Of a stretch of DNA of 64,000 nucleotides, positions 1-9,461 are shown in pieces. Both the position numbers and the translations under genes were made by a program. The notes beneath the pieces were generated by a model, which ran no database searches, was not told the DNA's origin, and saw only the letters and a list, made by a program, of their open reading frames with translations. Each line of letters starts with the position of its first letter. Position 1 is the first letter of the stretch. Origin of the DNA: Xanthomonas sp. AM6 (GTDB taxonomy: Bacteria; Pseudomonadota; Gammaproteobacteria; Xanthomonadales; Xanthomonadaceae); the NCBI RefSeq assembly GCF_025665335.1, contig NZ_CP106869.1, forward strand, positions 3,126,501 to 3,190,500, in the 5' to 3' direction.

Positions 1-39
1 GGTCGCATGGCTGGCGCAGGTCGGCGCGGTCGCGCCGCC

Positions 40-567
40 TCAGCGGCGGACGTTGACCACCTGGGTGCCGGCGATCAGGTCGTGCAGGCAGCGCTTGTCC
101 CGGCGGAAGATGAACAGCGCATCGATCAGCGCGTAGAAGTTGCCCACCACCGGCACCAGCGACAGCAACTGGGTCGGCAGGTAGCGCAGCACGAGCAGCC
201 GCCACAGCGGCGGCTGTACGCCGTCCAGATCGACGATGCGGATCCACAGCAGCTTCTTGCCCCAGGTCTGACCGGTCTTGGCCAGCGGATAGCCCTGCAC
301 CACCACGAACATCACGAACGCCAGCGCCACGTAGCCGGCCATGGTCAGGAACGAAATCGCCTCGCCGCCGCGCGCCGCGTCCATGACCTTGCCGAAATAG
401 CCGGTGACCGCGGCCACCGGCAGGAAGGTCGCCAGCGAGATCACGCCGTCGATCAGCGATGCGCCCAGGCGCTCGCCGCGGCCGGCCAGCACGTCGGCAC
501 CGTCCGGCGCCAACGGCACCGACGGCAGTGGCGCTTCCGGCGCCTGGTAGGGATTGGGATCGTTCAT
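40..567 (-). CDS. RDD family inner-membrane protein
   Basis: A 175-residue protein with an RDD-type membrane domain: after a short Pro-rich head (residues 1-25) comes an Arg-rich 'RGERLGASLIDGVI' segment and three hydrophobic stretches typical of RDD proteins, whose function is generally unknown (transport or stress roles are suggested for some). The ATG at 567 is preferred over longer in-frame starts because CAAGGAGCGC lies directly upstream as a ribosome binding site and the residues before it look like out-of-frame dcd sequence. It lies 34 bp downstream of dcd on the same strand, so the two are probably cotranscribed. Family assignment is good; function is open. Confidence 0.85.
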   Translation of the reverse strand: MNDPNPYQAPEAPLPSVPLAPDGADVLAGRGERLGASLIDGVISLATFLPVAAVTGYFGKVMDAARGGEAISFLTMAGYVALAFVMFVVVQGYPLAKTGQTWGKKLLWIRIVDLDGVQPPLWRLLVLRYLPTQLLSLVPVVGNFYALIDALFIFRRDKRCLHDLIAGTQVVNVRR

Positions 568-601
568 TGCGCGCTCCTTGCTTGTGGGGTTGGAAAAAGA
601 C

Positions 602-1174
602 TCAGGTTCTGGGCAGGGTGACGCCGGTCTGGCCCTGGTACTTGCCGCCGCGGTCCTTGTAGCTGGTCTCGCAGACGTCGTCGGCATCGGACTGGAAGAA
701 CAGCATCTGCGCCACGCCCTCGTTGGCGTAGATGCGCGCCGGCAGCGGCGTGGTGTTGCTGAACTCCAGGGTGACGTGGCCTTCCCACTCCGGCTCCAGC
801 GGGGTGACGTTGACGATGATGCCGCAGCGCGCGTAGGTGCTCTTGCCCAGGCACACCACCAGGGTGTCGCGCGGGATGCGGAAGAACTCCACCGTGCGCG
901 CCAACGCGAAGCTGTTGGGCGGGATGATGCACTCGTCGGCCTCGATGTCGACGAAGCTCTTGGGATCGAAGCGCTTGGGGTCGACGATGGTCGAGTTGAT
1001 GTTGGTGAACACCTTGAACTCGCGCGAGCAGCGCACGTCGTAGCCGTAGCTGGAGGTGCCGTAGCTGACGATGCGTTCGCCGTTGGCCTGCTTCACCTGG
1101 CCCGGCTCGTACGGCGAGATCATGCCGTGTTGCTCGGACATGCGGCGGATCCAGCGGTCGCTCTTGATGCTCAT
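602..1174 (-). CDS. dcd: dCTP deaminase
   Basis: Deaminates dCTP to dUTP, the main route to dTMP precursor in Gram-negative bacteria; cytosolic homotrimer. The 190-residue length fits the E. coli-type enzyme. Visible family features are the 'GKSTYARCG' loop (about residues 110-118) and the 'GHVTLEFSN' strand with the catalytic Glu at 137. The start ATG at 1174 gives the usual 'MSIKSDRWI' N-terminus. It lies between mrp (upstream, 130 bp away) and the RDD gene, all leftward, so an mrp-dcd-RDD transcription unit is plausible. Confidence 0.97.
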   Translation of the reverse strand: MSIKSDRWIRRMSEQHGMISPYEPGQVKQANGERIVSYGTSSYGYDVRCSREFKVFTNINSTIVDPKRFDPKSFVDIEADECIIPPNSFALARTVEFFRIPRDTLVVCLGKSTYARCGIIVNVTPLEPEWEGHVTLEFSNTTPLPARIYANEGVAQMLFFQSDADDVCETSYKDRGGKYQGQTGVTLPRT

Positions 1175-1304
1175 GCGTATTCCTGATGCCTGTGGCGGCA
1201 GGCCGGAAACCCTGCCCGCCGGGAGCGCGGCCGACGCCGGAGCGGGCCGCAGTGACCGGCGATTCTAGCCGGTCGCGACGCGTTCGCGGCAGCTGTGGCG
1301 CCGC

Positions 1305-2156
1305 TCAGAGCAGCGAGGCGGAAATCGGGATCGATGCCCGCGGCCGCTTGCGCAGCTCCTCGGTCAGGCGCTGCGCGGTGGCCAGATAGGCCTGCGCGGC
1401 GGCCGACTCCGGGGCCGCGGCCACGATCGGAGTACCGGCGTCGCCCTGCTCGCGGATCGCGATCGCCAGCGGCAGCGAGCCCAGCAGCGGCACGCCGTAC
1501 TGCTGCGCCATGCGCTGGCCGCCGCCCTCGCCGAACAGGTGCTCGACGTGCCCGCACTGCGTGCAGGTATGCACCGCCATGTTCTCGACGATGCCCAGCA
1601 CCGGCACCTCGACCTTCTCGAACATCTTCAGCGCCTTCTTCGCATCCAGCGTGGCGATGTCCTGCGGCGTGGTGACGATCACCGCGCCGGCCACCGGGAT
1701 CTTCTGCGCCAGGGTCAGCTGGATGTCGCCGGTGCCCGGCGGCAGGTCGATCAGCAGGTAGTCCAGGTCGTCCCACAGCGTATCGGTGAACAGCTGGGTC
1801 AGCGCCGAGGTCGCCATCGGCCCGCGCCAGATCATCGGCGTGTCCTGGTCCACCAGCAGCCCGATCGACATCGCCTCGATGCCGAACGCACGCATCGGCT
1901 CGATCGACTTGTTGTCGGGACTGTCCGGGCGCCCGCTCAGGCCCAGCATGGCCGGCACGCTGGGACCATAGACATCGGCATCCAGCACCCCGACCCGCGC
2001 GCCCTGGCGCTGCAGCGCCAGCGCCAGGTTGACCGCGGTGGTGGACTTGCCCACGCCGCCCTTGCCGGAACCGATGGCGATGACATTGCGGATCCGCGGC
2101 AGCGGCGACAGGTTGGGCTGGACGGCATGGGCGGGGATGCGGGGACGGTCGGTCAT
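1305..2156 (-). CDS. apbC: Mrp/ApbC/NBP35-family Fe-S cluster carrier ATPase
   Basis: P-loop ATPase of the Mrp/NBP35 group that binds and transfers Fe-S clusters to apoproteins in the cytosol. The deviant Walker A 'GSGKGGVGKS' is at residues 29-38, the 'DADVYGPS' switch at about 59-66, and the cluster-binding CxxC pair at Cys198 and Cys201 ('CTQC'). The 283-residue length is normal for the short form that lacks the N-terminal DUF59 domain. First gene of the leftward group with dcd. In many Xanthomonadaceae the divergent neighbour is metG, but here a TonB-dependent receptor occupies that side. Confidence 0.95.
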   Translation of the reverse strand: MTDRPRIPAHAVQPNLSPLPRIRNVIAIGSGKGGVGKSTTAVNLALALQRQGARVGVLDADVYGPSVPAMLGLSGRPDSPDNKSIEPMRAFGIEAMSIGLLVDQDTPMIWRGPMATSALTQLFTDTLWDDLDYLLIDLPPGTGDIQLTLAQKIPVAGAVIVTTPQDIATLDAKKALKMFEKVEVPVLGIVENMAVHTCTQCGHVEHLFGEGGGQRMAQQYGVPLLGSLPLAIAIREQGDAGTPIVAAAPESAAAQAYLATAQRLTEELRKRPRASIPISASLL

Positions 2157-2871
2157 CGGAAAACTCGCAGGGAACCGCAGCGCACGGGCATACGGCGGAA
2201 ATGAGGATGGCAGCGGCGAGCGCCGTGTTGGGGCAACGGGCGTCGCAGCGGGTCGAATGGAGGGACATGACTATACAAGTGCAGCGCGCTGCCCACGCCG
2301 GTGCGCGTCCGGGCCAGGCCGCTGGCCGCGGTCGCGCCAGCGCAGTTCTGGCCGGGCCGCGGCCAACCGCGGCCTCGGCAGTGCGTCGGCAACCCGGCGG
2401 CGGATGCCCCGAGGAGGGCAAGGACCGCAGCGTCAGCAGGCGATCGCGGCAACGCGCCCGCCGCCGAACGACCGCTCCCCATTATGGCGAAACCCGCTCA
2501 CCAGATTGGTGCAGGGGGTGGCCTTCGGCAATGCCTGCCTCGATCGCGGGAATGCCCGGCTTAACGACGTTCCGAGCGGCCCCGGCACTAGCACAAGTCG
2601 CTATTCAGTGACATGGCCCATGTAACGCCCTGAAATGGTGCAAAGCAGCGTCAGCGGCGCCGCCAAGCGCACGTAACGTCATGTTTGACGGGCGTTTGCA
2701 GCCAAATCGCGGCAGATTCAATCCGTAGACGAAAAAGGTGACAGATCTGTACAAACGGCGTTAAGTTCATGTTACGTTTGGGTTGCTCGCACGGATGCGA
2801 ATCCAATTTCAAGGCGATCGCGGCACGAGGCCCCTCGCCTTTTCATTCTGGTTTTTCGGGGATAGACAGAG
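2157..2871. other. 715-bp divergent intergenic region, apbC / TonB receptor
   Basis: No gene can be supported here: the open frames are GC-rich shadows without ribosome binding sites or recognisable protein features. The apbC-proximal part is as GC-rich as the coding DNA. The last ~230 bp (from about 2640) is clearly AT-richer and carries tracts such as 'ttaagttcatgttacg', so it probably holds the receptor promoter. A TTGACG hexamer at 2695-2700 could be a -35 box, but I see no matching -10 at normal spacing. Confidence 0.5.
2813..2843 (+). promoter_or_regulatory. Leader hairpin with T-run upstream of TonB receptor
   Basis: GGCGA (2813-2817) can pair with TCGCC (2835-2839), and an alternative inner pairing is CGAGG/CCTCG (2826-2837); either is followed directly by TTTTC. 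The element lies about 30 bp before the receptor start and after the AT-rich promoter region. Its position and shape resemble a weak intrinsic terminator or attenuator in the leader. Inference only; the stem is short. Confidence 0.3.
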
Positions 2872-5682
2872 ATGACTGCTCGTCAGACACGTAGTTTCAA
2901 GCACAGCCGCCTGAGCGCGGCCCTGGTCACCGCGATGGTCGTGCCGGCCGCGTTCAGCGCCTTCGCGCAGGACAGCACCGACACCAAGGCGACCGACCTG
3001 GAGCGGGTCACCGTCACCGGCTCGCTGATCCCGCAGAGCGAGATCGAGACCGCCACGCCGGTCACCACCATCACCGCCGAAGACATCAAGGCCCGCGGCT
3101 TCAACTCGGTGGCCGACGTGCTGCAGAAGAGCTCGTTCGCGACCGGCGCCGTCCAGGGCGGACAGACCTCCGGCTCCTTCACCCAGGGCGCGAAGACGGT
3201 CAGCCTGTTCGGCCTGTCGCCGGGCTACGTGAAGTACCTGATCGACGGCCGGCCGATGTCGAACTACCCGGCGCTGTACAACGGCAGCGACACCTTCAAC
3301 AACATCAGCGGCATTCCGATCGACCTGGTCGACCGCATCGAGATCCTGCCGGGCGGCCAGTCGTCGCTGTACGGCTCCGACGCGATCGCCGGCGTCATCA
3401 ACGTCATTCTCAAGAAGAAGATGGACGGCGCGGTGTTCAGCATCCGCGGCGGCGGCTACTCCGAAGGCGGCGGCAGCAACTTCCGCGCGACCTTCGCCGA
3501 CGGCTGGACCTCGGCCGACGGCCGCACCAGCGTGCTCGGCGGCGTGCAGTACGAAGAGAAGGACCCGATCTGGGCCTACGACCGCGGCCTGACCAGGCAG
3601 TACAACACGCAGGGCTACACCGCGCCGCTGATCAGCCGCGACTTCCTGGTGTACAGCCCGTTCACCAGCTACAAGTTCCTGGACCCGGCCAACTGCGGCA
3701 ACATCTCCGGCCTGTTCGGCGGCACCATGGAACTGCAACGGCGTCCGGGCTTCGGCGACGAGTACTACTGCGGCTCCAAGTACACCCCGGGCTACCGCAC
3801 CCTGGACAACGGCCAGAAGTCGCTGCAGGCGTACGTGCACGGCACCTTCGACCTCAACGACAACGTGCAGCTGTACGGCGACGTGCTCTACAGCAAGGAC
3901 CAGGTCAAGTACAACTCCGGCGGCAACTATCTGTGGTGGGGTACCAACGCCGACTTCGGCTACTACTATGACCCGAACCTGGACGACCTGGTCAACCTGC
4001 AGCGCTCGTTCGCGCCTGAGGAAGTCGGCCCGAACGGCTTCAACGACACGATGAGCCGCGACACCAGCGAGTCGGTGCGCGTGACTTTCGGCGCGCAGGG
4101 CACGCTCGGCCAGTCGAGCTGGGACTACGACGCCGGCGTCACCTACACCCAGTACGAACTGGAAGAGCGCAACTTCGTCCGCTTCAAGGACCCGATCGAC
4201 CAGTTCTTCATCAACAAGGTGCTGGGACCGCAGCAGGGCCTGGATCCGTACTACGACGCCTATCCGGTCTTCACCCCCGACTACGCGGCGTTCTACTCGC
4301 CGATCACGCCGGAGGAATTCGCCAGCTTCACCGGCCATGCCACCAACAAGAGCAAGACCTCCGACGGCATGCTGCGCCTGCAGCTGACCAATGCCAAGCT
4401 GTTCGCTCTGCCCGGCGGCGACGCGGGCCTGGCCGTGGTGGGCGAGTACGGCAAGCAGAAGTGGAACTACGATCCGGCGCCGGAGATCCTCAACGGCGAG
4501 GTGTGGGGCCTGACCTCGGTGGCCGGCGGCGGCGACCGCGACCGCTACGCGCTGACCTCGGAACTGCGCATGCCGGTGTTCGACCCGCTGACCATCACCC
4601 TGGCCGGCCGCTACGACGCGTTCAAGGCCAGCGGCACCACCGTCGACAAGCCGACCTACAGCGTCGCGCTGGAATACCGTCCGTTCCAGTCGCTGCTGCT
4701 GCGCGGCAAGTACGGCACCGCGTTCCGCGCGCCGACGCTGTCCGACCAGTACCAGGGCGAGAGCGGCTACTACAACACGGTGATCGACTACTACCAGTGC
4801 GCGCAGCGCGGCTTTCTGCCGGGCAATACCGACACCTGCCCGGCCGCCTACTCCAGCCGCCAGTTCTTCGGCACCCAGTCCGGCAACCTCGGCCTGAAGC
4901 CGATCAACGCCGACGTGTGGAGCGCAGGCGTGGTGTGGTCTCCGCTCGATCGCATGGCGCTGACCTTCGACTACCTCAACTGGGACATCAGCGATGAAGT
5001 CACCCAGCAGAGCGCCAATGCGCTGAGCCTGCAGGACTACCGTTGCCGCGCCGGCATCGACGACATCAATTCGGCGCTGTGCACCAGCGCGATGGCGCAG
5101 GTCACCCGCAACGCGGCCGGCCAGATCACGGAGATCTACACCCCGAAGATCAACGTGTCCAACCAGAAGCTGGAGATGGCCGTGGCCTCGTTCCGCTACG
5201 GCTACGACTTCGGGCGCTGGGGCGATCTCAGCATGATCGCCAGCTACACCCAGAAGATCAGCCACGAGTACACGCAGTACGCGGGCGACGAGCCGGTCGA
5301 CCTGCTCAACGATCCGTACTGGAGCGTGGACCCGAAGCGCAAGGCGGACGCCTCGTTGACCTGGGAGATCGGCGACTTCTCGACCACCTGGTACGCCAGC
5401 TGGTTCGACAAGACCCCGAACTACGCGGCCACGATCAGCGAGGCGGGCTATGCCGCGCCCCGCGCCGGCAAGCTGCCCTCGCACATCACCCACAACGCTA
5501 GCATCACCTACACGGCGTTCGAGGGCATGGAGCTGTCGCTGATGGTGAACAACGTGTTCAACAAGATGCCGCCCTTCGACGCGTCCTACCCGGGCAGCTC
5601 GAGCTCGCCGTACAACTCGTACAACTTCGACGTGTACGGCCGCGCGTACTACCTGGAAATGCGCTACGCGTTCGGCAAGTAA
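2872..5682 (+). CDS. TonB-dependent outer-membrane receptor
   Basis: A 936-residue TonB-dependent receptor that imports an unknown ligand across the outer membrane using TonB energy. It has a signal peptide ending near 'AFSAFAQ' (about residue 35), a plug domain beginning with the TonB-box-like 'ERVTVTGSLIP' and containing 'GSDAIAGVINVILKK', and a long beta-barrel ending in the aromatic-final strand 'YYLEMRYAFGK'. The barrel is rich in Tyr, often beside Asp/Glu. No sugar or siderophore specificity can be read from the sequence. It converges on a TPR-sulfotransferase gene, a pairing I recognise from other Xanthomonadaceae. Start ATG at 2872 follows 'gggatagacagag'. Confidence 0.95.
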   Translation: MTARQTRSFKHSRLSAALVTAMVVPAAFSAFAQDSTDTKATDLERVTVTGSLIPQSEIETATPVTTITAEDIKARGFNSVADVLQKSSFATGAVQGGQTSGSFTQGAKTVSLFGLSPGYVKYLIDGRPMSNYPALYNGSDTFNNISGIPIDLVDRIEILPGGQSSLYGSDAIAGVINVILKKKMDGAVFSIRGGGYSEGGGSNFRATFADGWTSADGRTSVLGGVQYEEKDPIWAYDRGLTRQYNTQGYTAPLISRDFLVYSPFTSYKFLDPANCGNISGLFGGTMELQRRPGFGDEYYCGSKYTPGYRTLDNGQKSLQAYVHGTFDLNDNVQLYGDVLYSKDQVKYNSGGNYLWWGTNADFGYYYDPNLDDLVNLQRSFAPEEVGPNGFNDTMSRDTSESVRVTFGAQGTLGQSSWDYDAGVTYTQYELEERNFVRFKDPIDQFFINKVLGPQQGLDPYYDAYPVFTPDYAAFYSPITPEEFASFTGHATNKSKTSDGMLRLQLTNAKLFALPGGDAGLAVVGEYGKQKWNYDPAPEILNGEVWGLTSVAGGGDRDRYALTSELRMPVFDPLTITLAGRYDAFKASGTTVDKPTYSVALEYRPFQSLLLRGKYGTAFRAPTLSDQYQGESGYYNTVIDYYQCAQRGFLPGNTDTCPAAYSSRQFFGTQSGNLGLKPINADVWSAGVVWSPLDRMALTFDYLNWDISDEVTQQSANALSLQDYRCRAGIDDINSALCTSAMAQVTRNAAGQITEIYTPKINVSNQKLEMAVASFRYGYDFGRWGDLSMIASYTQKISHEYTQYAGDEPVDLLNDPYWSVDPKRKADASLTWEIGDFSTTWYASWFDKTPNYAATISEAGYAAPRAGKLPSHITHNASITYTAFEGMELSLMVNNVFNKMPPFDASYPGSSSSPYNSYNFDVYGRAYYLEMRYAFGK

Positions 5683-5704
5683 TCAAGCGTCAAGCGACAC
5701 CAAG

Positions 5705-5732
5705 GCCCACCCGCAAGGGTGGGCTTTTTTTT
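5705..5732 (+). terminator. Intrinsic terminator of the TonB receptor gene
   Basis: A perfect 8-bp stem GCCCACCC/GGGTGGGC with a GCAA loop is followed by eight T residues, 22 bp after the receptor stop codon. A textbook rho-independent terminator. The oppositely directed sulfotransferase gene ends 120 bp further on. Confidence 0.93.
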
Positions 5733-5851
5733 GCGCGGCCGCCGGCCGCGGGACATGTACGCCATCTTCGGTGAGGACGCATCGTCCACAGGAACGTCCC
5801 GAGGCCGTGCGCCCGCGATGGCGCGGCGTTCGCCTTCGACCCGTTACCGTT

Positions 5852-7441
5852 TCAGCGGCCGTCGCGCCCCTGCACCCGCAGCGACTGGGTATCGAGCAAC
5901 TGCTTCAGCTCGGCAAGGTCCTCGCCGTAGCGCCGCCAACGCCCCATGTAGGCGCGCGTCATCGAGGTGCGTACCTGGACCACGCTGGCGGTGGCCACCG
6001 GCGCCTGGTTCTGCTCGAAACGCAGGCAAGCCTCGTCCCACGGCAATCCGCAGAACTCCAGCAGGCGGCGCGTGGTCGCTTCCTGCTCCAGCACCAGGTC
6101 CTCGTAGTCGATTTCCAGGAAGCGTTGCGGGAACAGCGCGCGCCAGTGCGCCATCAGCCGCTCGAACATCAGGTAGTAGCGGCCGACGTCCATCAGGTCG
6201 AACGAGTAGTCGTAGTACGGCGAGGACAATGCGAACAGCTGGCGGAAGTTGCTCAAACAGGTATCCATCGGATCGCGGTGCAGGCAGACGATGCGCGCGT
6301 TCGGCAAGGCACGCGCGATGTGCCCCACGTACAGGAAGTTGTGCGGCAGCTTGTCCACGAAGCGCGGCTTGGCGGCAGTGCCTGGACGGGTGGACTCGAC
6401 GTAGGCGCGGCCCAGTTCGCGCCAATCCAGCCCTTGCAACCGGGTCAGCGTGTCCACATCGAGAATCGCCGGCGACGGCGTTCGCACCATGCGCTTGAGC
6501 ACCACCGAGAAGTTCTGCAGTTCGCCGGCCGAATGCACCTGCGGATGGCTGGACAGGATCCGGTCGACCAGGGTGGTTCCGCTGCGCGGCATGCCGACCA
6601 CGAAGATCGGCTCTTCGCTGTCGAAGCCCGGCGCCGGCGCGTCGCCGGCATGGAACGTCCGGTGCAAGGCATCGAACAACTGTTGGTCGCGGCTGGACGT
6701 GTAGCCGCGCGCGCGTTTCTGCACCGCCTTGCCCTGCACATAGCCACGGAATGCCGCATGGTAATCGCCGATGTCCTCGTGCTCCTTGGCCAGCGCCAGG
6801 TTGAGGTGCAGCACGGCTTCCGGCACGTCGCCGGCCGAGGCCAGCACGCGCTGCAGCAGGGCCAGGTTGTTCTCCTCCGCGGTCCATTTGCGCAGCTGCG
6901 ACAGCGACAGGTACACCTTCCAGTAGCGCGGCTCCAGGGCCAGGCAGGCCCGGTATTCCTGCTCGGCCTCCTGCAGGCGCCCGGAGAACAGCAGCGAGGT
7001 GCCGAGGTTGTAGCGGAAGCTGGCCTGCTGCGGTGCGAGTTGCACCGCCTGGGTGAACGCGCCCAGCGCGGCGACGTGCTCGTTGACCTGGGTATAGACG
7101 ACGCCCAACGTGTCCAGCGTGTGCGCGTCGGTCGGATGCAACGCCATCGCCTGGTCGGCGAAGCGATGCGCCTCCTGCATGAAGCGCCCCATCGCCAGCA
7201 CCTTGGCCAACTGCGTCGCATAGTCCGCGCGCTCGGGATTCAGCGTCGTCGCCTGGTACAGGTGCGCCGCCGCAGGTTGCATCTGCTTCAACTCCAAGGC
7301 CGCCACGCCGGCCACGAAATGCACGCCAGCGTGTTGCGGCAACGATCGCAACAGGTGTTGCGCGAGTCGCTGCGCCTGACCCCAGTCGCGCTGGTTGAGC
7401 GCGGCGACGGCCTGGTTGTAGAGCTGAACCTGTTCGGTCAT
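5852..7441 (-). CDS. TPR-containing sulfotransferase
   Basis: A 529-residue cytosolic protein with N-terminal tetratricopeptide repeats (about residues 1-250) joined to a PAPS-dependent sulfotransferase domain. The domain opens with 'VVGMPRSGTT' near residue 280, the 5'-phosphosulfate binding loop, and continues with 'SSHPQVHSAGEL' and 'IVCLHRDPMDTCLSN', the 3'-phosphate binding region. Members of this group can sulfate proteins or small molecules; the substrate here is unknown. The ATG at 7441 is chosen because the conserved part begins there; a GTG at 7489 would add 16 residues. Convergent with the TonB receptor, which suggests but does not prove a functional link. Confidence 0.9.
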   Translation of the reverse strand: MTEQVQLYNQAVAALNQRDWGQAQRLAQHLLRSLPQHAGVHFVAGVAALELKQMQPAAAHLYQATTLNPERADYATQLAKVLAMGRFMQEAHRFADQAMALHPTDAHTLDTLGVVYTQVNEHVAALGAFTQAVQLAPQQASFRYNLGTSLLFSGRLQEAEQEYRACLALEPRYWKVYLSLSQLRKWTAEENNLALLQRVLASAGDVPEAVLHLNLALAKEHEDIGDYHAAFRGYVQGKAVQKRARGYTSSRDQQLFDALHRTFHAGDAPAPGFDSEEPIFVVGMPRSGTTLVDRILSSHPQVHSAGELQNFSVVLKRMVRTPSPAILDVDTLTRLQGLDWRELGRAYVESTRPGTAAKPRFVDKLPHNFLYVGHIARALPNARIVCLHRDPMDTCLSNFRQLFALSSPYYDYSFDLMDVGRYYLMFERLMAHWRALFPQRFLEIDYEDLVLEQEATTRRLLEFCGLPWDEACLRFEQNQAPVATASVVQVRTSMTRAYMGRWRRYGEDLAELKQLLDTQSLRVQGRDGR

Positions 7442-7674
7442 GGAGGAGCCTGGTGTCTTTGGGAGCCGGTGATGACGCGAGAACGCCACGGTTCGACGGC
7501 CGGCCGGCCATTATGCCCGGCGAGCGCGGCGGCGACCTTGGAACGGATGCCCTGCTCCAGGTCGGCATCCGGTCCGAGCGGCGAGGCATGGCCGTGACTG
7601 CACCGGCGCCACGGCGGCGCCGATGAAGCGAAGACAACGGGGCCACCAAGGCGACCGGACTGCCGCCGCCGTGC

Positions 7675-9276
7675 TCAGCGGCGGCCATCGCCCAGCAGCG
7701 CCATCGCCGCATTGTGCCCGGGCGCGCCGGTCACGCCGCCGCCCGGATGGGTGCCGGAGCCGCACAGGTACAGCCCGGGAATCGCGCCGCGGTAGTTGGC
7801 CTGGCCGAGCATCGGGCGGGCGCTGAACAACTGGTTGAGGCTCAGCGCGCCATGGAAGATGTCGCCGCCGACCAGACCGAAGCTGCGCTCCAGGTCCAGC
7901 GGGGTCAGCGCCTGCCGGCCCAGCACCGAGGCGGCGAAACCCGGCGCGTAGCGTTCGACGGTGGCGATCATCAGGTCGGCGACTTCGTCGCGGTGCGCGT
8001 CCCAGCTGCGCCCGTCCGGCAGCTGCGGCGCCACGTGCTGGCAGAACAGGCTGGCCACGTGCTGGCCGGGCGGCGCCAGCGACCCGTCCAGCGTGCTGGG
8101 GATCAGCAGTTCGACGATCGGCTCGCGCGACCAGCCGTGCTCGCGCGCGTCGCGATAGGCGCGATCCATGTAGTCCAGGCTCGGCGCCAGGATGATGCCG
8201 GCGGTGAGGTGGTCGCCCTGCCCCGGCAGCGCGCGGAACTGCGGCAGCCGCGACAGCGCCACGTTCATCCGGAACGTGCCCGAGCCGCAGCGCCAGTGCG
8301 CCATGCGTTCGCGGGTGGCGGCCGGCACGTGCGCCGGGTCGAGCAGGCGCTCGTACAGCAGCTTGGGATTGACGTTGGCGACGACGCGGCGCGCATGCAG
8401 CCGCTCGCCGTGTTCGGTGACCACGCCGACCGCGCGCCCGTCCTCGACCAGGATCTCGCGCACGCCGGCGTCGGTGCGGATCTGCGCGCCGGCCGCGATC
8501 GCCGCCCTGGCCATCGCCTGGGTGATCGCGCCCATGCCGCCGAGCGCATGGCCCCAGGCGCCCTTGACCCCATTGCTCTCGCCGAACACGTGGTGCAGCA
8601 GCACGTACGCCGAGCCCGGCGTGTACGGGCTGGCGTAGTTGCCGACGATGCCGTCGAAGCCGAACAAGGCCTTGACCGGGTCGCTCTCGAACCAGCGTTC
8701 CAGGTATTCGGCGGCGGAGATCGTGAACAGGTCCAGCAGTTCCTGGCGCAGGCCGGGACCGAGCGCATGCAGGCGGCGGCCGAGGCGGCCGGCGCGCAGC
8801 AGTTCCGGCAGCGCCTGCGTCCAGCCGCCGTCGGTGACGTTCGGCGGCGGCTGCAGCGCCAGCGCGCGCAGCACGTCGGCGATGCGTTCCAGGTGCGCCT
8901 CGTAGGCCGGCAGGCGCTCGGCGTCGCGGGCGGAGAAGGTCGCCACCTGCGCCTGGGTGATGCCGGCGCCGGCGAGCAGGTAGCGGTCGTCGGGCAGCGG
9001 CACGAAGTTGTTGCAGCGGCGCGGCACGATGCGCAGGCCGTGCGCGGCCAGGTCGAGGTCGGCGATCACCTTCGGTTGCAGCAACGACACCGTGTAGGCG
9101 GCCACCGAATTGCGGAAGCCGGGATGGAATTCCTCGGTGACCGCGGCGCCGCCGACCACGCCGCGCCGCTCCAGCACCGTGACCTTCCAGCCGGCACGCG
9201 CCAGGTAGGCGGCGCAGACCAGGCCGTTGTGGCCGGCGCCGACGATCAGGGCATCGCAGGACGGTTCGCGCTTCAT
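7675..9276 (-). CDS. FAD-dependent oxidoreductase, phytoene dehydrogenase/PYROXD2-like
   Basis: A 533-residue flavoprotein of the NAD(P)/FAD-dependent amine-oxidase superfamily. The dinucleotide-binding motif 'IVGAGHNGLVCAAYLAR' is near the N-terminus, followed by 'VLERRGVVGGAAVTEE', and a C-terminal FAD contact 'YLCGSGTHPGGGVTGAPGHN'. These are typical of the carotenoid-desaturase-like and PYROXD2-like branch. No carotenoid genes lie nearby, so carotenoid biosynthesis is not implied; the substrate is unknown. Start ATG 9276 is used; ATG 9288 is equally possible because neither has a strong ribosome binding site. Divergent from the first M13 peptidase gene. Confidence 0.88.
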   Translation of the reverse strand: MKREPSCDALIVGAGHNGLVCAAYLARAGWKVTVLERRGVVGGAAVTEEFHPGFRNSVAAYTVSLLQPKVIADLDLAAHGLRIVPRRCNNFVPLPDDRYLLAGAGITQAQVATFSARDAERLPAYEAHLERIADVLRALALQPPPNVTDGGWTQALPELLRAGRLGRRLHALGPGLRQELLDLFTISAAEYLERWFESDPVKALFGFDGIVGNYASPYTPGSAYVLLHHVFGESNGVKGAWGHALGGMGAITQAMARAAIAAGAQIRTDAGVREILVEDGRAVGVVTEHGERLHARRVVANVNPKLLYERLLDPAHVPAATRERMAHWRCGSGTFRMNVALSRLPQFRALPGQGDHLTAGIILAPSLDYMDRAYRDAREHGWSREPIVELLIPSTLDGSLAPPGQHVASLFCQHVAPQLPDGRSWDAHRDEVADLMIATVERYAPGFAASVLGRQALTPLDLERSFGLVGGDIFHGALSLNQLFSARPMLGQANYRGAIPGLYLCGSGTHPGGGVTGAPGHNAAMALLGDGRR

Positions 9277-9461
9277 CGCGGGAATCATATCGAGTAGCGC
9301 GATGGCCCGCGCGCGGCGCGGCGGCGGCGGCCGGCCCTGCGCCGGCCGACCGCGCCACCCAGCCCATGACCTTCGACACCCCTGAAACCCCGGGCAGCGG
9401 CGTACAGTCTCGCCACGGCCTCCGGGCCATTTCCGTATCCACGCTGGCTTGGAGCTTCCTT

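Noticed and set aside
7675-9276. Carotenoid (xanthomonadin-like pigment) biosynthesis locus
   Set aside because: The enzyme is desaturase-like only at the level of the FAD fold, and no other carotenoid or pigment gene is near.
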